A stretch of DNA of 23,239 nt, taken from contig DJRZ01000052.1 in the NCBI GenBank assembly GCA_002440235.1, positions 1-23,239 on the forward strand. Direction: 5' to 3'. The notes beneath the pieces were generated by a model, which saw nothing but the letters and a program-made list of their open reading frames with translations, did no database searches and was not told the DNA's origin. Positions within the stretch are counted from its first letter, which is position 1. Each line of letters begins with the position of its first letter. A program made the translations under genes and the position numbers. The stretch is from Alphaproteobacteria bacterium UBA6347. Its GTDB lineage: Bacteria; Pseudomonadota; Alphaproteobacteria; CAAGCB01; CAG-977. Positions 7,565 to 15,639 of the stretch are shown here, piece by piece.

Positions 7565-9448
7565 TTACCGCGCGGATTTGACGGACAGCGCGCGCATGGC
7601 GTTCAACACCGCCAGAATCAGGACGCCGACGTCGGCGAAAACCGCCGCGCCCATGCCGGCGATTCCCAGCGCGCCCGAAATCAGGCAGGCGGCTTTGACC
7701 CCGACGGCGAAAACGATGTTTTCGCGCACGATGCGCAGACATTTGCGCGACAGGCGGATCGCCGCGGCGATTTTCAGCGGGTCGTCGTCCATCAGCACGA
7801 CGTCGGCGGCTTCGATCGCGGCGTCCGATCCGATCGCCCCCATCGCAATGCCGACGTCCGCGCGCGCCAGAACGGGCGCGTCGTTGATGCCGTCCCCGAC
7901 AAAGGCGAGCTTTTCCCCCGCGGGTTGCCGTTTCAGCAGCTTTTCGACCTGTTCGACCTTGTCCGCGGGCAGCAGTTCCGCATGCACTTCGTCGATATGC
8001 AAAAGATCGCCGACCTGCCGCGCGACGGCGGTCCGGTCGCCCGTCAGCATGACCGTTTTTTTGACGCCGGCGGATTTCAACGCTTGAATCGCGGCTTCGG
8101 ACTGCGGCTTGACGACGTCGGCGATGACGATGTGTCCGGCGTATTTTCCGTCGATCGCGGCGTGGACGATCGTTCCGGCGCAATGACAGGGCAGACAATC
8201 GACGTTCAGATCGCGCATCAGCTTGTCGTTCCCCGCCGCGACCGTTTTGCCGTTGACCGTCGCGACGACGCCGCCGCCGCCGATTTCGCGAATGTCGGAA
8301 ACGCGCGACAGATCCGCTTTTTTACCGCAGGCGCGCTGAATGCTTTTGCCGATCGGGTGCGTCGAACCGCTTTCCGCCAAAGCGGCGTATTCAATCAGCG
8401 AATCCTTGTCGATCCGGTTGTGGTGAACGTCCCTGACTTCGAACACGCCGCGCGTCAGCGTGCCGGTTTTGTCAAACACGACCGTTTTGGTTTTCGCCAG
8501 CGTTTCCAGATAATTCGCGCCCTTGATCAAAATTCCGGCTTTGCCCGCCCCGCCGATGCCCGCGAAAAATCCCAGCGGAATGCTGACGACCAAAGCGCAC
8601 GGACAGCTGACGATCAGAAAAATCAAAGCGCGGTAGAGCCAGCTTTCCCACGCCGCGGGCTGTCCCGCCCAAATCGAAAACAGCGGCGGCAGAACAGCCA
8701 GAACCGCGGCGCCGCAGCACACGGCGGGCGTGTAGACGCGGGCGAATTTCGAAATGAACTTTTCGGACTTCGCCTTGCGCGCGGCGGCGTGTTCCAGCAG
8801 GTCGAGGATTTTGGAAGCGGTCGATTCGCCGAACGCTTTCGTCGTTTTGATTTTCAACACGCCGCCGACGTTGACGGATCCGCTGAAAACCTCGTCGCCG
8901 ACGCCGATTTCGCGCGGGACGCTTTCGCCCGTCAAAGCCGCCGTGTTCAACGTCGAACGTCCCGAAACGACGACGCCGTCCAAAGGCACTTTTTCACCCG
9001 ACAGGACAACGATTTCATCGCCGGCGCGCACCGTTTCGGGCGCGACGCGCTCCGGCTTGCCGTCGATTTCGACGTTGGCGTAATCGGGGCGGATATTCAT
9101 CAGCGACGCGATGTTCGCGCGGCTTTTGCCGACGGCGAAGTCTTCGAACAGTTCGCCCGTCTGGAAAAACAGCATGACGGCGACGGCTTCGGTATAGTCG
9201 CCGGTTTTGCAAACAGCCAGAACGACGGCGCCGACGGTCGCAACCGTCATTAAAAACGATTCGTCCAAAAAATCGCCCTTGACGATGTTTTCGATCGATT
9301 CCGCCAAAACGTCGTACCCGACGATCAGATAGGCGACCATATACGCCGCGAAACGCAAAGCCCCCGCCGTTTCGACGAAATGCAGTCCGATCAGCATCAG
9401 CGCGGCGGCGGCGATCCGCCCCAAAACAATTTTTTGTTCGCTGTTCAT
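7565..9448 (-). CDS. Zn/Cd/Pb-translocating P1B-type ATPase
   Basis: The 627-residue heavy-metal efflux pump of the inner membrane shows all P-type marks: TGES at 173-176 (actuator), CPC at 282-284 (metal site in the membrane), DKTGT with phosphorylated Asp326, TGD and GDGINDAP near the end. The last membrane segments carry the Lys (VGVKAACL) and Asp (FADVGVLILAVLNAMRAL) typical of the ZntA/CadA subgroup rather than copper pumps. There is no N-terminal HMA domain or Cys-rich extension: membrane helices begin within 15 residues. The ATG at 9448 has a GAAGAAAG ribosome site; an in-frame TTG at 9466 would add six residues. It is divergent from an ArsR-family regulator that probably represses it. 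Confidence 0.95.
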   Translation of the reverse strand: MNSEQKIVLGRIAAAALMLIGLHFVETAGALRFAAYMVAYLIVGYDVLAESIENIVKGDFLDESFLMTVATVGAVVLAVCKTGDYTEAVAVMLFFQTGELFEDFAVGKSRANIASLMNIRPDYANVEIDGKPERVAPETVRAGDEIVVLSGEKVPLDGVVVSGRSTLNTAALTGESVPREIGVGDEVFSGSVNVGGVLKIKTTKAFGESTASKILDLLEHAAARKAKSEKFISKFARVYTPAVCCGAAVLAVLPPLFSIWAGQPAAWESWLYRALIFLIVSCPCALVVSIPLGFFAGIGGAGKAGILIKGANYLETLAKTKTVVFDKTGTLTRGVFEVRDVHHNRIDKDSLIEYAALAESGSTHPIGKSIQRACGKKADLSRVSDIREIGGGGVVATVNGKTVAAGNDKLMRDLNVDCLPCHCAGTIVHAAIDGKYAGHIVIADVVKPQSEAAIQALKSAGVKKTVMLTGDRTAVARQVGDLLHIDEVHAELLPADKVEQVEKLLKRQPAGEKLAFVGDGINDAPVLARADVGIAMGAIGSDAAIEAADVVLMDDDPLKIAAAIRLSRKCLRIVRENIVFAVGVKAACLISGALGIAGMGAAVFADVGVLILAVLNAMRALSVKSAR

Positions 9449-9469
9449 TATCTTTCTTCGCTTCAACAG

Positions 9470-9492
9470 TTAAGCAATCATTTAATTGTTAA
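9470..9492. promoter_or_regulatory. Candidate ArsR-family operator
   Basis: In the divergent space between pump and regulator, TTAAGCAAT and ATTGTTAA form an imperfect inverted repeat with a 6-bp spacer and one bulged base. It is A/T-rich in a G+C-leaning region. ArsR/SmtB repressors bind such repeats; the assignment is inferred from position. Confidence 0.45.
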
Positions 9493-9585
9493 GATAGGGC
9501 AAACCGTTCGACCTGTCAACAAAAAGAATGCTTCGCCTGCGCCCGATTTGTGGTAAAGTCGTCGCAAAGGGAGAAAGGAAACGCC

Positions 9586-9939
9586 ATGCGACTGCCGCAC
9601 AATCACGGACAAAGCGTCGAACACGATTTCGACCACATGCCCGAAACACGGGATTTTCAAGTGGTTTCGGATATTTTCAAACAGCTGTGCGACAGCAGCC
9701 GCGCGCGCATTTTCTGGCTGTTGTGTCATTGCGAAGAATGCGTGATCAACATTTCGGCGATGATGGAAATGTCCAGCCCAGCCGTGTCGCACCATTTGAA
9801 ACAGCTGAAATCGGCGGGACTGATCACGGCGTCGCGCCACGGCAAAGAGGTCTATTACAAAGCCGCCGCCACCGAACAGGCGGATCTGCTGCACCATATG
9901 ATCGAAAAGCTGGTGGAAATATCTTGCCCCGACGAATGA
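9586..9939 (+). CDS. ArsR/SmtB-family metal-responsive repressor
   Basis: The 117-residue winged-helix DNA-binding protein has the typical recognition helix MSSPAVSHHLKQLKSAGLI and wing SRHGKEVYYKA. Likely metal ligands are plentiful: a His-rich N-terminus (HNHG, EHDFDH), Cys47, Cys49 and Cys52 in CHCEEC where the alpha3 ELCVC site of CadC/ArsR lies, and a C-terminal helix with Asp100, His103, His104 and Glu107 resembling the alpha5 zinc site. It presumably represses the divergent Zn/Cd pump and releases DNA on metal binding. The ATG at 9586 follows AAAGGAAACGCC; a GTG at 9550 would add 12 residues. It converges with mrr, 10 bp away. Confidence 0.9.
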   Translation: MRLPHNHGQSVEHDFDHMPETRDFQVVSDIFKQLCDSSRARIFWLLCHCEECVINISAMMEMSSPAVSHHLKQLKSAGLITASRHGKEVYYKAAATEQADLLHHMIEKLVEISCPDE

Positions 9940-9949
9940 TTGCGCCGTA

Positions 9950-10867
9950 CTATTCCTCTTCCGGACGGAAATAGTCCATGTCGACGGCTTTAATCCGGAT
10001 TGTTTCCTTTGTTTTGACGCCGACATTGTGTTCTATCATCAATTTCGCCAGCTCGTCGCCGTCGATCAAACGGATAATCATGTTTTTCTTGGCGGCGTCC
10101 AATGCTTTTTTCTTGGCTTTTTCGTCAAAGAAACTGGTGGTGATAAAAACGCCCTTTGTGACTTCGGAACACCCCAGTGCCCCGACGAAATTTTGAATTT
10201 CTTTTTCGTTGACTTTGTTGTCCGCGTACCGTTTAGCCTGCATGTAGATTTTTGACAATCCCAACGCGTCTTCGCAAATGATGCCGTCGATGCCGCCGTC
10301 GTGGCTTTTGGGAGTTGTTTCTCCGTTGCCGTAATTCATCGCTTTGAACAAATCCAAAATGATTTTTTCAAAATAGACCGGATCGGCATGCTTTAATTCG
10401 TCAAGCAAATCCGTTTTCAGTTTTTCACTCAAATCTCCGACGGCATTGTACAGCTGAGTTTCCGGATCGGCTTCATTTAAAGGCGACGACGAAATTTCAA
10501 GAGCTTCCGTTTTTTGAGGACGGGAACTTTCTAAAAAATCGCAAAAGGAAGGATACTTTTTCAAATATTCTCTGTCCAATTTCTCGGGGGATTGCTTTAA
10601 CAATTTCCGCCCTTCCGCGGTCGCGGTGTAAATCCCGCGGCGCGCTTTTTCCAGCAAACCCGCGCGATATAAGTCATAGACAGCCCAATGCGTCCTGTTG
10701 CGCAAAGTCGTTTGACGACCGCTGGGAACGGTTTCCCGGCGCTGTTCGGCGGTCAGATTTAAATCGTTGGAAACGTCGTTTTCAATATCGGCTACCTTTG
10801 CGGATTCGCGTTTGCAAACGGCGCGAAGGGCGGGCAGCATCATTTCTTGAAAGTTGGGTAACGTCAT
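9950..10867 (-). CDS. mrr: Mrr-type (type IV) restriction endonuclease
   Basis: The 305-residue protein (E. coli Mrr has 304) matches Mrr along its length. It has an N-terminal winged-helix DNA-binding domain (about 1-90: LPALRAV...NRTHWAVYDLYRAGLLEKARRGIYTAT) and a C-terminal PD-(D/E)XK nuclease domain. The nuclease motif is DGGID (Asp194) followed by the QAK motif (Gln210, Lys212), then GALGCSEVTKGVFITTSFF and DGDELAKLMIEHNVGV. Mrr enzymes cleave DNA with foreign methylation. The gene is clearly more A/T-rich than its neighbours, suggesting acquisition. It starts 18 bp after the efflux-lipoprotein stop codon without a visible Shine-Dalgarno, so it may depend on that transcript. Confidence 0.93.
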   Translation of the reverse strand: MTLPNFQEMMLPALRAVCKRESAKVADIENDVSNDLNLTAEQRRETVPSGRQTTLRNRTHWAVYDLYRAGLLEKARRGIYTATAEGRKLLKQSPEKLDREYLKKYPSFCDFLESSRPQKTEALEISSSPLNEADPETQLYNAVGDLSEKLKTDLLDELKHADPVYFEKIILDLFKAMNYGNGETTPKSHDGGIDGIICEDALGLSKIYMQAKRYADNKVNEKEIQNFVGALGCSEVTKGVFITTSFFDEKAKKKALDAAKKNMIIRLIDGDELAKLMIEHNVGVKTKETIRIKAVDMDYFRPEEE

Positions 10868-10885
10868 GGAAAATCCGTAAAAAAA

Positions 10886-12820
10886 TCAGCGTTTTGAAAT
10901 CAGGCAGGCTTTCAATTCCGCGTTCAGGCGGGCGCAAATGTCTTTCAGCCGTTTTTCCGTATCCGCGACGAACGTTCTGAAACGCGTCGTTTTCCCGACT
11001 TTGACTTCGCGGAAAATCGGCGAATACGCTTTCAGTCCGGCGTCCGCGGCGGTCAGTTCGCGCCAATAGCTTTGTGCGTTGTCCAGCCGTTCAAACGACG
11101 ACAGCTGCAACAGGCGGAAATTTTCCGGTAAAGCGGACGGAACGATCGGTTTCGGGGCGGCGGGCTTTTTGTCCGCGACCGCCGCGCCCGCCAAAATCAG
11201 CGTAGCGTTCGGATCTTTGACGGCGGACGGTCTCGGCGTCCGGTCTTTTCGCGCTTTGACGCCCGACATCAGCGCGGCGCGTTCCTCGGTCGAAAAAACG
11301 GCTTGGGCGGATTTTTCCGAATTCGGGTGGTCGTAGGACACGTCCTTGAATCCGCGCGGCGCGTTGCGCGACAGGTTGTCTTCCAGCGTTTGCGCGATGG
11401 CGTCGACGCCCGCGCGCACGGTGAACCGCGGTAGGGGATCGACGCCCAAAGCCACGAACAGGTTGCTTTCGGCGGATTTGTAATCGGCATAGGCGAAATC
11501 GCGTTTCAAATGCGACGCCAGCTTGTCCACGGCGGCGAACAGCGTTTCGCGGCGGTCGCGGTCGTTTTTCGCGTCGGCGTCGTAGGCGCGCGCCCACAAC
11601 CCGTCGTCGACCTTTTGCATGGAACGCGCGACCTCGAACGCTTCGGCGGACTGGCGCAGTTCCAGATAGGACACGTTCACCTGCGTCATGACCGCCATCG
11701 TCATCGCCAGACGGCGCAGACGCTCCAGCTCTTGTTTGTCGCGCGCGCGGCGGATCGCGGCGGGACGCGCGAACAGGTCCAGCAGGTTCCACGTCACGCC
11801 GATGCCCGCGTCCGCCCAGTTTTTATTGCGCAGGGCGGAATTCGAATTGTAATTCACGCTCGCGTTGAATTCGATTCCGGGGAACAGGCGCAGAAACTCT
11901 TTGCGGGCTTCGGCGGCGGCGATGCGGGCTTCGTAATCGTTGACGCGCAGTTCGGGGCGGTTGACCAAAGCGAACTGTTCCAGATTGATTTGCCCCAGGT
12001 CGTGAACGATTCGCGGGCGGTCGACTTCGGGCGGAACGTCCAGGACGAAATCGGCGGTCGGCGGCAGGTTCATCAAAGCCGCCAGTTCGGCTTTGGCGGT
12101 CAGAATGTCGTCGCGCATGTCCGTCAGCGTTTTCAGCGCGGTCAGCAGTCTTTTCTGTTCTTTCAGCTGTTCGACCGTTTTGTTCGCGACGTCGCGGGCG
12201 TTGACGCGCACCAGCTCGTCCTGCGTCGCGCCGATCAAAACCGCCATGTCGGCGACGACGCGCTGAGCCGCCGCCGCTTTCCAGAACGCGGCGCGCACGT
12301 CGCGAACGATTTGCTGAACGGATTTGCGGCGGATTTCCTCGGCGATGTAGCGGCGGTCGGACGCCTGTTTCGCGTTGACGTAGCTGATGCCGAAATCCAG
12401 CACGTTGAACGCCGTTTGCAGACTTGCGCCGCGCACGGTTTTATCCTCGATATAGGACTCGTCCAGTCCCGTTCCGCCGTCTGCGACGGGTTCAGCCGAC
12501 ACGGCAAGCCGTTTGGAACGCGTCGAAAATCCGCCGTTCGCCGCGATTTTCGGCAGCAGATCCATTGACGAAACGCCGTTTTCCATCGCCTGTTCCATCA
12601 TGGCGACGCGCTGGGACGAATTGTATTTCACCGCGCGGGCGATGGCTTCGTACAGGGTGACGGGTTTTGTGATTTCCTCTTGTCCGCGGAACAGGTCGGC
12701 GCGGTCGACGCCGGCGCGCGCGGAGCGTTGCGCCAAAGTGGTCGGCTCCGTCTGAACGGCGCAGGACGCCGTCATCGAAACGATCAAAGCGGTGGATAAA
12801 ACGGTGCTGTTTAAACGCAT
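10886..12820 (-). CDS. TolC-like outer membrane efflux lipoprotein with C-terminal SPOR-like domain
   Basis: The 644-residue protein has a signal peptide with lipobox TASC (Cys20), so it should be lipid-anchored in the outer membrane. Residues about 50-470 show the outer-membrane-factor pattern of two similar halves: TLYEAIARAVKYNSS at the start of the first, long coiled helices, LVNRPELRVNDYEARIAAAEARKEF opening the second, and beta-strand stretches (GIEFNASVNYNSNS, DAGIGVTWNLLDLF). After a low-complexity linker, residues about 565-642 look like a SPOR domain: FRLLQLSSFERLDNAQSYW, a YSPIFREVKVG strand, and a final CARLNAELKACLI helix-strand. SPOR domains bind denuded peptidoglycan. No membrane-fusion or pump gene is adjacent. 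The ribosome site is GGGGAAA. Confidence 0.85.
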   Translation of the reverse strand: MRLNSTVLSTALIVSMTASCAVQTEPTTLAQRSARAGVDRADLFRGQEEITKPVTLYEAIARAVKYNSSQRVAMMEQAMENGVSSMDLLPKIAANGGFSTRSKRLAVSAEPVADGGTGLDESYIEDKTVRGASLQTAFNVLDFGISYVNAKQASDRRYIAEEIRRKSVQQIVRDVRAAFWKAAAAQRVVADMAVLIGATQDELVRVNARDVANKTVEQLKEQKRLLTALKTLTDMRDDILTAKAELAALMNLPPTADFVLDVPPEVDRPRIVHDLGQINLEQFALVNRPELRVNDYEARIAAAEARKEFLRLFPGIEFNASVNYNSNSALRNKNWADAGIGVTWNLLDLFARPAAIRRARDKQELERLRRLAMTMAVMTQVNVSYLELRQSAEAFEVARSMQKVDDGLWARAYDADAKNDRDRRETLFAAVDKLASHLKRDFAYADYKSAESNLFVALGVDPLPRFTVRAGVDAIAQTLEDNLSRNAPRGFKDVSYDHPNSEKSAQAVFSTEERAALMSGVKARKDRTPRPSAVKDPNATLILAGAAVADKKPAAPKPIVPSALPENFRLLQLSSFERLDNAQSYWRELTAADAGLKAYSPIFREVKVGKTTRFRTFVADTEKRLKDICARLNAELKACLISKR

Positions 12821-12840
12821 AAGGAAATTTCCCCGAAATG

Positions 12841-12859
12841 AAAAAGCCCGAAAACGGGC
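12841..12859 (-). terminator. Terminator hairpin between zinc-ribbon gene and efflux gene
   Basis: GCCCG, loop AAAA, CGGGC followed by five T on the minus strand (12841-12845). It lies about 90 bp after the zinc-ribbon gene and 20 bp before the efflux start codon, so it can end the upstream operon. Confidence 0.6.
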
Positions 12860-12872
12860 GCGGTTTCGTTTC

Positions 12873-12900
12873 AGAATACAATATTCCGAGTCGCGTTCAA
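12873..12900 (-). promoter_or_regulatory. Candidate promoter of the efflux-lipoprotein gene
   Basis: On the minus strand TTGAAC, 16 bp, then TATTCT. Transcription would begin near 12866, immediately before the GCCCG/CGGGC hairpin; a hairpin this close to +1 would not terminate well and could act as a 5' stem. Confidence 0.45.
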
Positions 12901-12946
12901 TCTTTTTTTTACGTTTTGGTAACTTTTTTGCCGAGTCGCGCGCCGC

Positions 12947-13156
12947 CTACCCATCGGCGGGGGCGTCGTCCGCGCGCGTGTCGGGAACGTATTTGGTGAC
13001 GGGCGGTTCGGCGGCGTTCATTTCGCCGATTTGCAATCCGCAATAGTCGCAGTAAAACTCTTCGCGTTCGTCAAATCCGCTTTCGTTGTGCAGGGCGACG
13101 ACCTCGTTCGTTTTGCCGCAGTGCGGACAGACGGCTGTGTACGTTTCCCGCCGCAT
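12947..13156 (-). CDS. Small double-CxxC zinc-ribbon-like protein
   Basis: The 69-residue product has two CxxC knuckles, CPHC (Cys10, Cys13) and CDYC (Cys36, Cys39), separated by 22 residues, which is the pattern of a structural zinc ribbon. An acidic, disordered-looking tail (EPPVTKYVPDTRADDAPADG) follows. Its ATG directly follows the TAA of the 775-residue protein (TAAATG, no gap) and AAGGGACGG lies upstream. Translational coupling with that gene is therefore likely and the two are probably functional partners. It is cytoplasmic, since no signal peptide is visible. No named family; a role as adaptor or nucleic-acid or protein binder is only a guess. Confidence 0.78.
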   Translation of the reverse strand: MRRETYTAVCPHCGKTNEVVALHNESGFDEREEFYCDYCGLQIGEMNAAEPPVTKYVPDTRADDAPADG

Positions 13157-15484
13157 TTAGCCGTCCCTTCCGCCGCGTTTTTGCGCGTCCGCGACGCGCC
13201 GGCGCGCGATTTCGGCTTTCCACCCTTTGGTTTCGGGGTCTTTCAACAGGACTTTTTCCATGATCCGAGCCATGCCTTTGCGGTCTTTGATCATTTTCAG
13301 AAAATCTTGTGCCGTTTCGAACCCCGCCATCGGCACGCCGACCAGACATATGTCGCGCCCGACGCTGCCCTTGACAAAGGAATCGCGCTTGCCGCTGTTG
13401 TAGACCGTGGGGGACTGGCAGACGACGAGGCTTTCGCCGGTCGTCGTTTTCGCCCCGTCGATTTTTCCGGCGGGGATCAGGGGCTTGCCGTTCATGCTGA
13501 CGCGAATGCCGCGCACGTCGACGTCCTTGTGTCCCCAGTCGTAATGCTTGTCCTGATAAAAGGCGTCGCGCAGACCGAATTTGATCAGACGCCCTTCGCG
13601 ATCCTTGTGAATCAGCCAGCACAGAGTGTGTTCTTCCAGACTGTGCGGATATTTGTTCGGATCGGGAACGAACTTGCCGTCCCGCATCAGCGGTTTGTAC
13701 GGCGCGTCGCCCGTTTTTTGCACGCCGTTCCCGTCCGTCCACGTCGTTTGTTCCATCAGAACCGGTGTGCGGACCTCGACGTCGGCGGTGCGCAGTTCGG
13801 TGTCCAGAATATTGTAAAACTCCTGCACCTGCCAGTTTTTGTCGTCGACGGTTTTCCCCTGCCACGCCTGATAGTACATGTCGGACAGCAATCCGTTCAT
13901 CTGCTGTTTCTGCCACATGTCGAACATGATCTGTTTGACCTGCGCGTGGTGGCGGCAATCGCCCATGCCCAGCGCGAAAATGGCGGAAATGTTCGTTCTG
14001 GTGTCGATGTTGGCGTCCTTCTGTCCGATTTTTTTGCCGCACGAACGCAGGACGGATTTGACCGTAGCGTCATAGCGGGATTCGCCGTTTTCGTTTTTTT
14101 GCAGGGCGTTGTCTTCCATGTGCAGGCCGCAGCCGGCGAAGTTTTCCGTCGTGAACGTCTGCCGGATAAAGGCGTCGGCGACGGTCATGAACACTTCGGG
14201 ATCCCGAATGTCCGTCAACGGCGTTTTCATCAGCATGTCCTGCGGGATAATGCCGGCGGGCTTGTCAAGCTTGACGCCCAGCTGTTCGGGCGTCATTTTC
14301 ACCAGCCGGGTGAACAGCTTCAAATCTTTTCTGGAAACGCAGTGGTCGGGCAGCTGTCCGCCGAAAGCCATGTTGCCGCCGATGCGGTTCGTGCCGCGGA
14401 AATTCGATCCGCAGCCGCGGTAGGAATAGCTGTAATCGCGCACCGCCTGCAATTTCGGATCGTCCGTGATGTAGCGGTCGTTTTTCGGCGAGCGGTTGGA
14501 AAAGGCGATGGCGTCGGTCTTGCGCCCTTTCGGAAAAGCCGTCGCGCACAGCCCCGACAGGCGTTCGCAGACGTCCGCGATTTCGGTCGTTTTGAACGCT
14601 TCGCTGATGTGGCTCATGTCGCGGTAGACGTCTTCCAGTTCCCAGCGGTATCTGATGCTGTTTTCCAAACGGTTGCACAGGTGGTCGACGACCTTTTTGT
14701 CCTGCCCCGAAATGCACGCCGCCTGCAACGCCGCGGAAACGCAGAAGTAATCGCTGGATTCCTCCGCCCCGTCGCGCAAAGCCGCCAGATAGACGACTTT
14801 GGACGTTTCGCGGGCGCGGTCGGTGTTGCCCAGCGCGATGTTGTTGTGCACCGCCTGCATGCCGATCGACGATTCCAGCGTGCCCATGAAACCCTCTTCC
14901 AGCCTGCGGGTGGAATCTTCGAACAGTTCTTTCTGCCGTTTCCTCTGCGCCGTTTTGTCGGTCATTTCCGTTTTCTGCGCGATGTAGCGCAGACAGCGTC
15001 CGATGTTTTCATAGGCGACGCCCGTGGCGCGCCCCTCGTCGATCAGTTCGAAGCACAGATCCATGGACTGGTGGTAATCCCACATTTTGTCCGCCAGCTT
15101 TTCGCCGCGCGGCATTTTGCGGTAGGCGACGGCGAGCTGTTCGCGCACCATGGGGGCGTTTTTGAAATCTTCGTTTTCAACGAATTTGTACAGGTCGATC
15201 ATTTTGTTGAACGCCGCCAGATCGCGGTACGCCGAAAACAGCATCATGATCTGTCCGGAATCCAGCTTGTCCGTTCCTTCGGCGACGATGGCGTCCAAAT
15301 CCGACAGTTTTTCCCGTTTCAGGCGGAAGACGGGCTTGCCGTTCATGTCCTTGACGCCTTCTTCGGTCACGGCGACGGCGGCGGCGACCTTGGCGGCGAA
15401 AACGCGTTTTTCCTCGGTCAGCGCGCGGTTGCGGTCAAAAGAGGCGGGCAAGTCGGAAAATTCAATCAAACGGTCGTTTTTCAT
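13157..15484 (-). CDS. Large protein with TRAFs-binding-like helical half and transglutaminase-like half
   Basis: The 775-residue cytoplasmic-looking protein has no signal or membrane segment. Residues about 60-310 are helical and TPR-like. The stretches PMVREQLAVAYRKM, GVAYENIGRCLRYI, RRLEEGFMGTLESSIGMQAVHNN and ESSDYFCVSAALQAACISG follow the pattern of the TRAFs-binding domain (DUF4071) of ASK1-type kinases and some bacterial proteins. Residues about 470-650 look like a transglutaminase/papain-type fold: Cys510 and His512/513 in GMGDCRHHAQ, then His619 in EEHTLCWLIH and Asp640 in LRDAFY give a Cys-His-Asp order. The last 100 residues are unassigned. The ATG at 15484 has GGGGA upstream and a strong promoter. 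Being an ORF is certain; both domain calls are pattern recognition without a search. It could be a protease, amidase or cross-linking enzyme. Confidence 0.7.
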   Translation of the reverse strand: MKNDRLIEFSDLPASFDRNRALTEEKRVFAAKVAAAVAVTEEGVKDMNGKPVFRLKREKLSDLDAIVAEGTDKLDSGQIMMLFSAYRDLAAFNKMIDLYKFVENEDFKNAPMVREQLAVAYRKMPRGEKLADKMWDYHQSMDLCFELIDEGRATGVAYENIGRCLRYIAQKTEMTDKTAQRKRQKELFEDSTRRLEEGFMGTLESSIGMQAVHNNIALGNTDRARETSKVVYLAALRDGAEESSDYFCVSAALQAACISGQDKKVVDHLCNRLENSIRYRWELEDVYRDMSHISEAFKTTEIADVCERLSGLCATAFPKGRKTDAIAFSNRSPKNDRYITDDPKLQAVRDYSYSYRGCGSNFRGTNRIGGNMAFGGQLPDHCVSRKDLKLFTRLVKMTPEQLGVKLDKPAGIIPQDMLMKTPLTDIRDPEVFMTVADAFIRQTFTTENFAGCGLHMEDNALQKNENGESRYDATVKSVLRSCGKKIGQKDANIDTRTNISAIFALGMGDCRHHAQVKQIMFDMWQKQQMNGLLSDMYYQAWQGKTVDDKNWQVQEFYNILDTELRTADVEVRTPVLMEQTTWTDGNGVQKTGDAPYKPLMRDGKFVPDPNKYPHSLEEHTLCWLIHKDREGRLIKFGLRDAFYQDKHYDWGHKDVDVRGIRVSMNGKPLIPAGKIDGAKTTTGESLVVCQSPTVYNSGKRDSFVKGSVGRDICLVGVPMAGFETAQDFLKMIKDRKGMARIMEKVLLKDPETKGWKAEIARRRVADAQKRGGRDG

Positions 15485-15515
15485 GGAAAGCAGTCCCCAT
15501 TCAACATTTGATAAA

Positions 15516-15544
15516 AAAATAGTCCGAACCCGTGCCAAAGTCAA
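15516..15544 (-). promoter_or_regulatory. Sigma70-type promoter of the transglutaminase-like operon
   Basis: On the minus strand TTGACT, exactly 17 bp, then TATTTT, 32 bp upstream of the start codon. Confidence 0.7.
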
Positions 15545-15559
15545 CGTTTTTTGGACAAA

Positions 15560-15571
15560 AATTTCGAAATT
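15560..15571. promoter_or_regulatory. Perfect 12-bp palindrome between divergent promoters
   Basis: AATTTCGAAATT sits between the two outward-facing -35 boxes (15539-15544 minus, 15603-15608 plus). It could be a repressor or activator site; no known regulator motif is recognised. Confidence 0.3.
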
Positions 15572-15602
15572 CGCCCCGCCTGTCCGAAATGATATTTTTT
15601 GC

Positions 15603-15632
15603 TTGACTTTACGGCGGAAAAACGCCTAAAAT
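15603..15632 (+). promoter_or_regulatory. Sigma70-type promoter of the riboswitch-ATPase unit
   Basis: TTGACT, 18 bp, TAAAAT. The predicted start near 15639 coincides with the first base of the riboswitch aptamer. Confidence 0.75.
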
Positions 15633-15639
15633 CCCCCTT

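Noticed and set aside
13031-15511. An 826-codon open frame on the plus strand opposite the transglutaminase-like gene
   Set aside because: It is an antisense shadow: composition is Phe/Arg/Val/Asp-rich with no domain signal, while the minus strand shows recognisable patterns, a promoter and ribosome sites.
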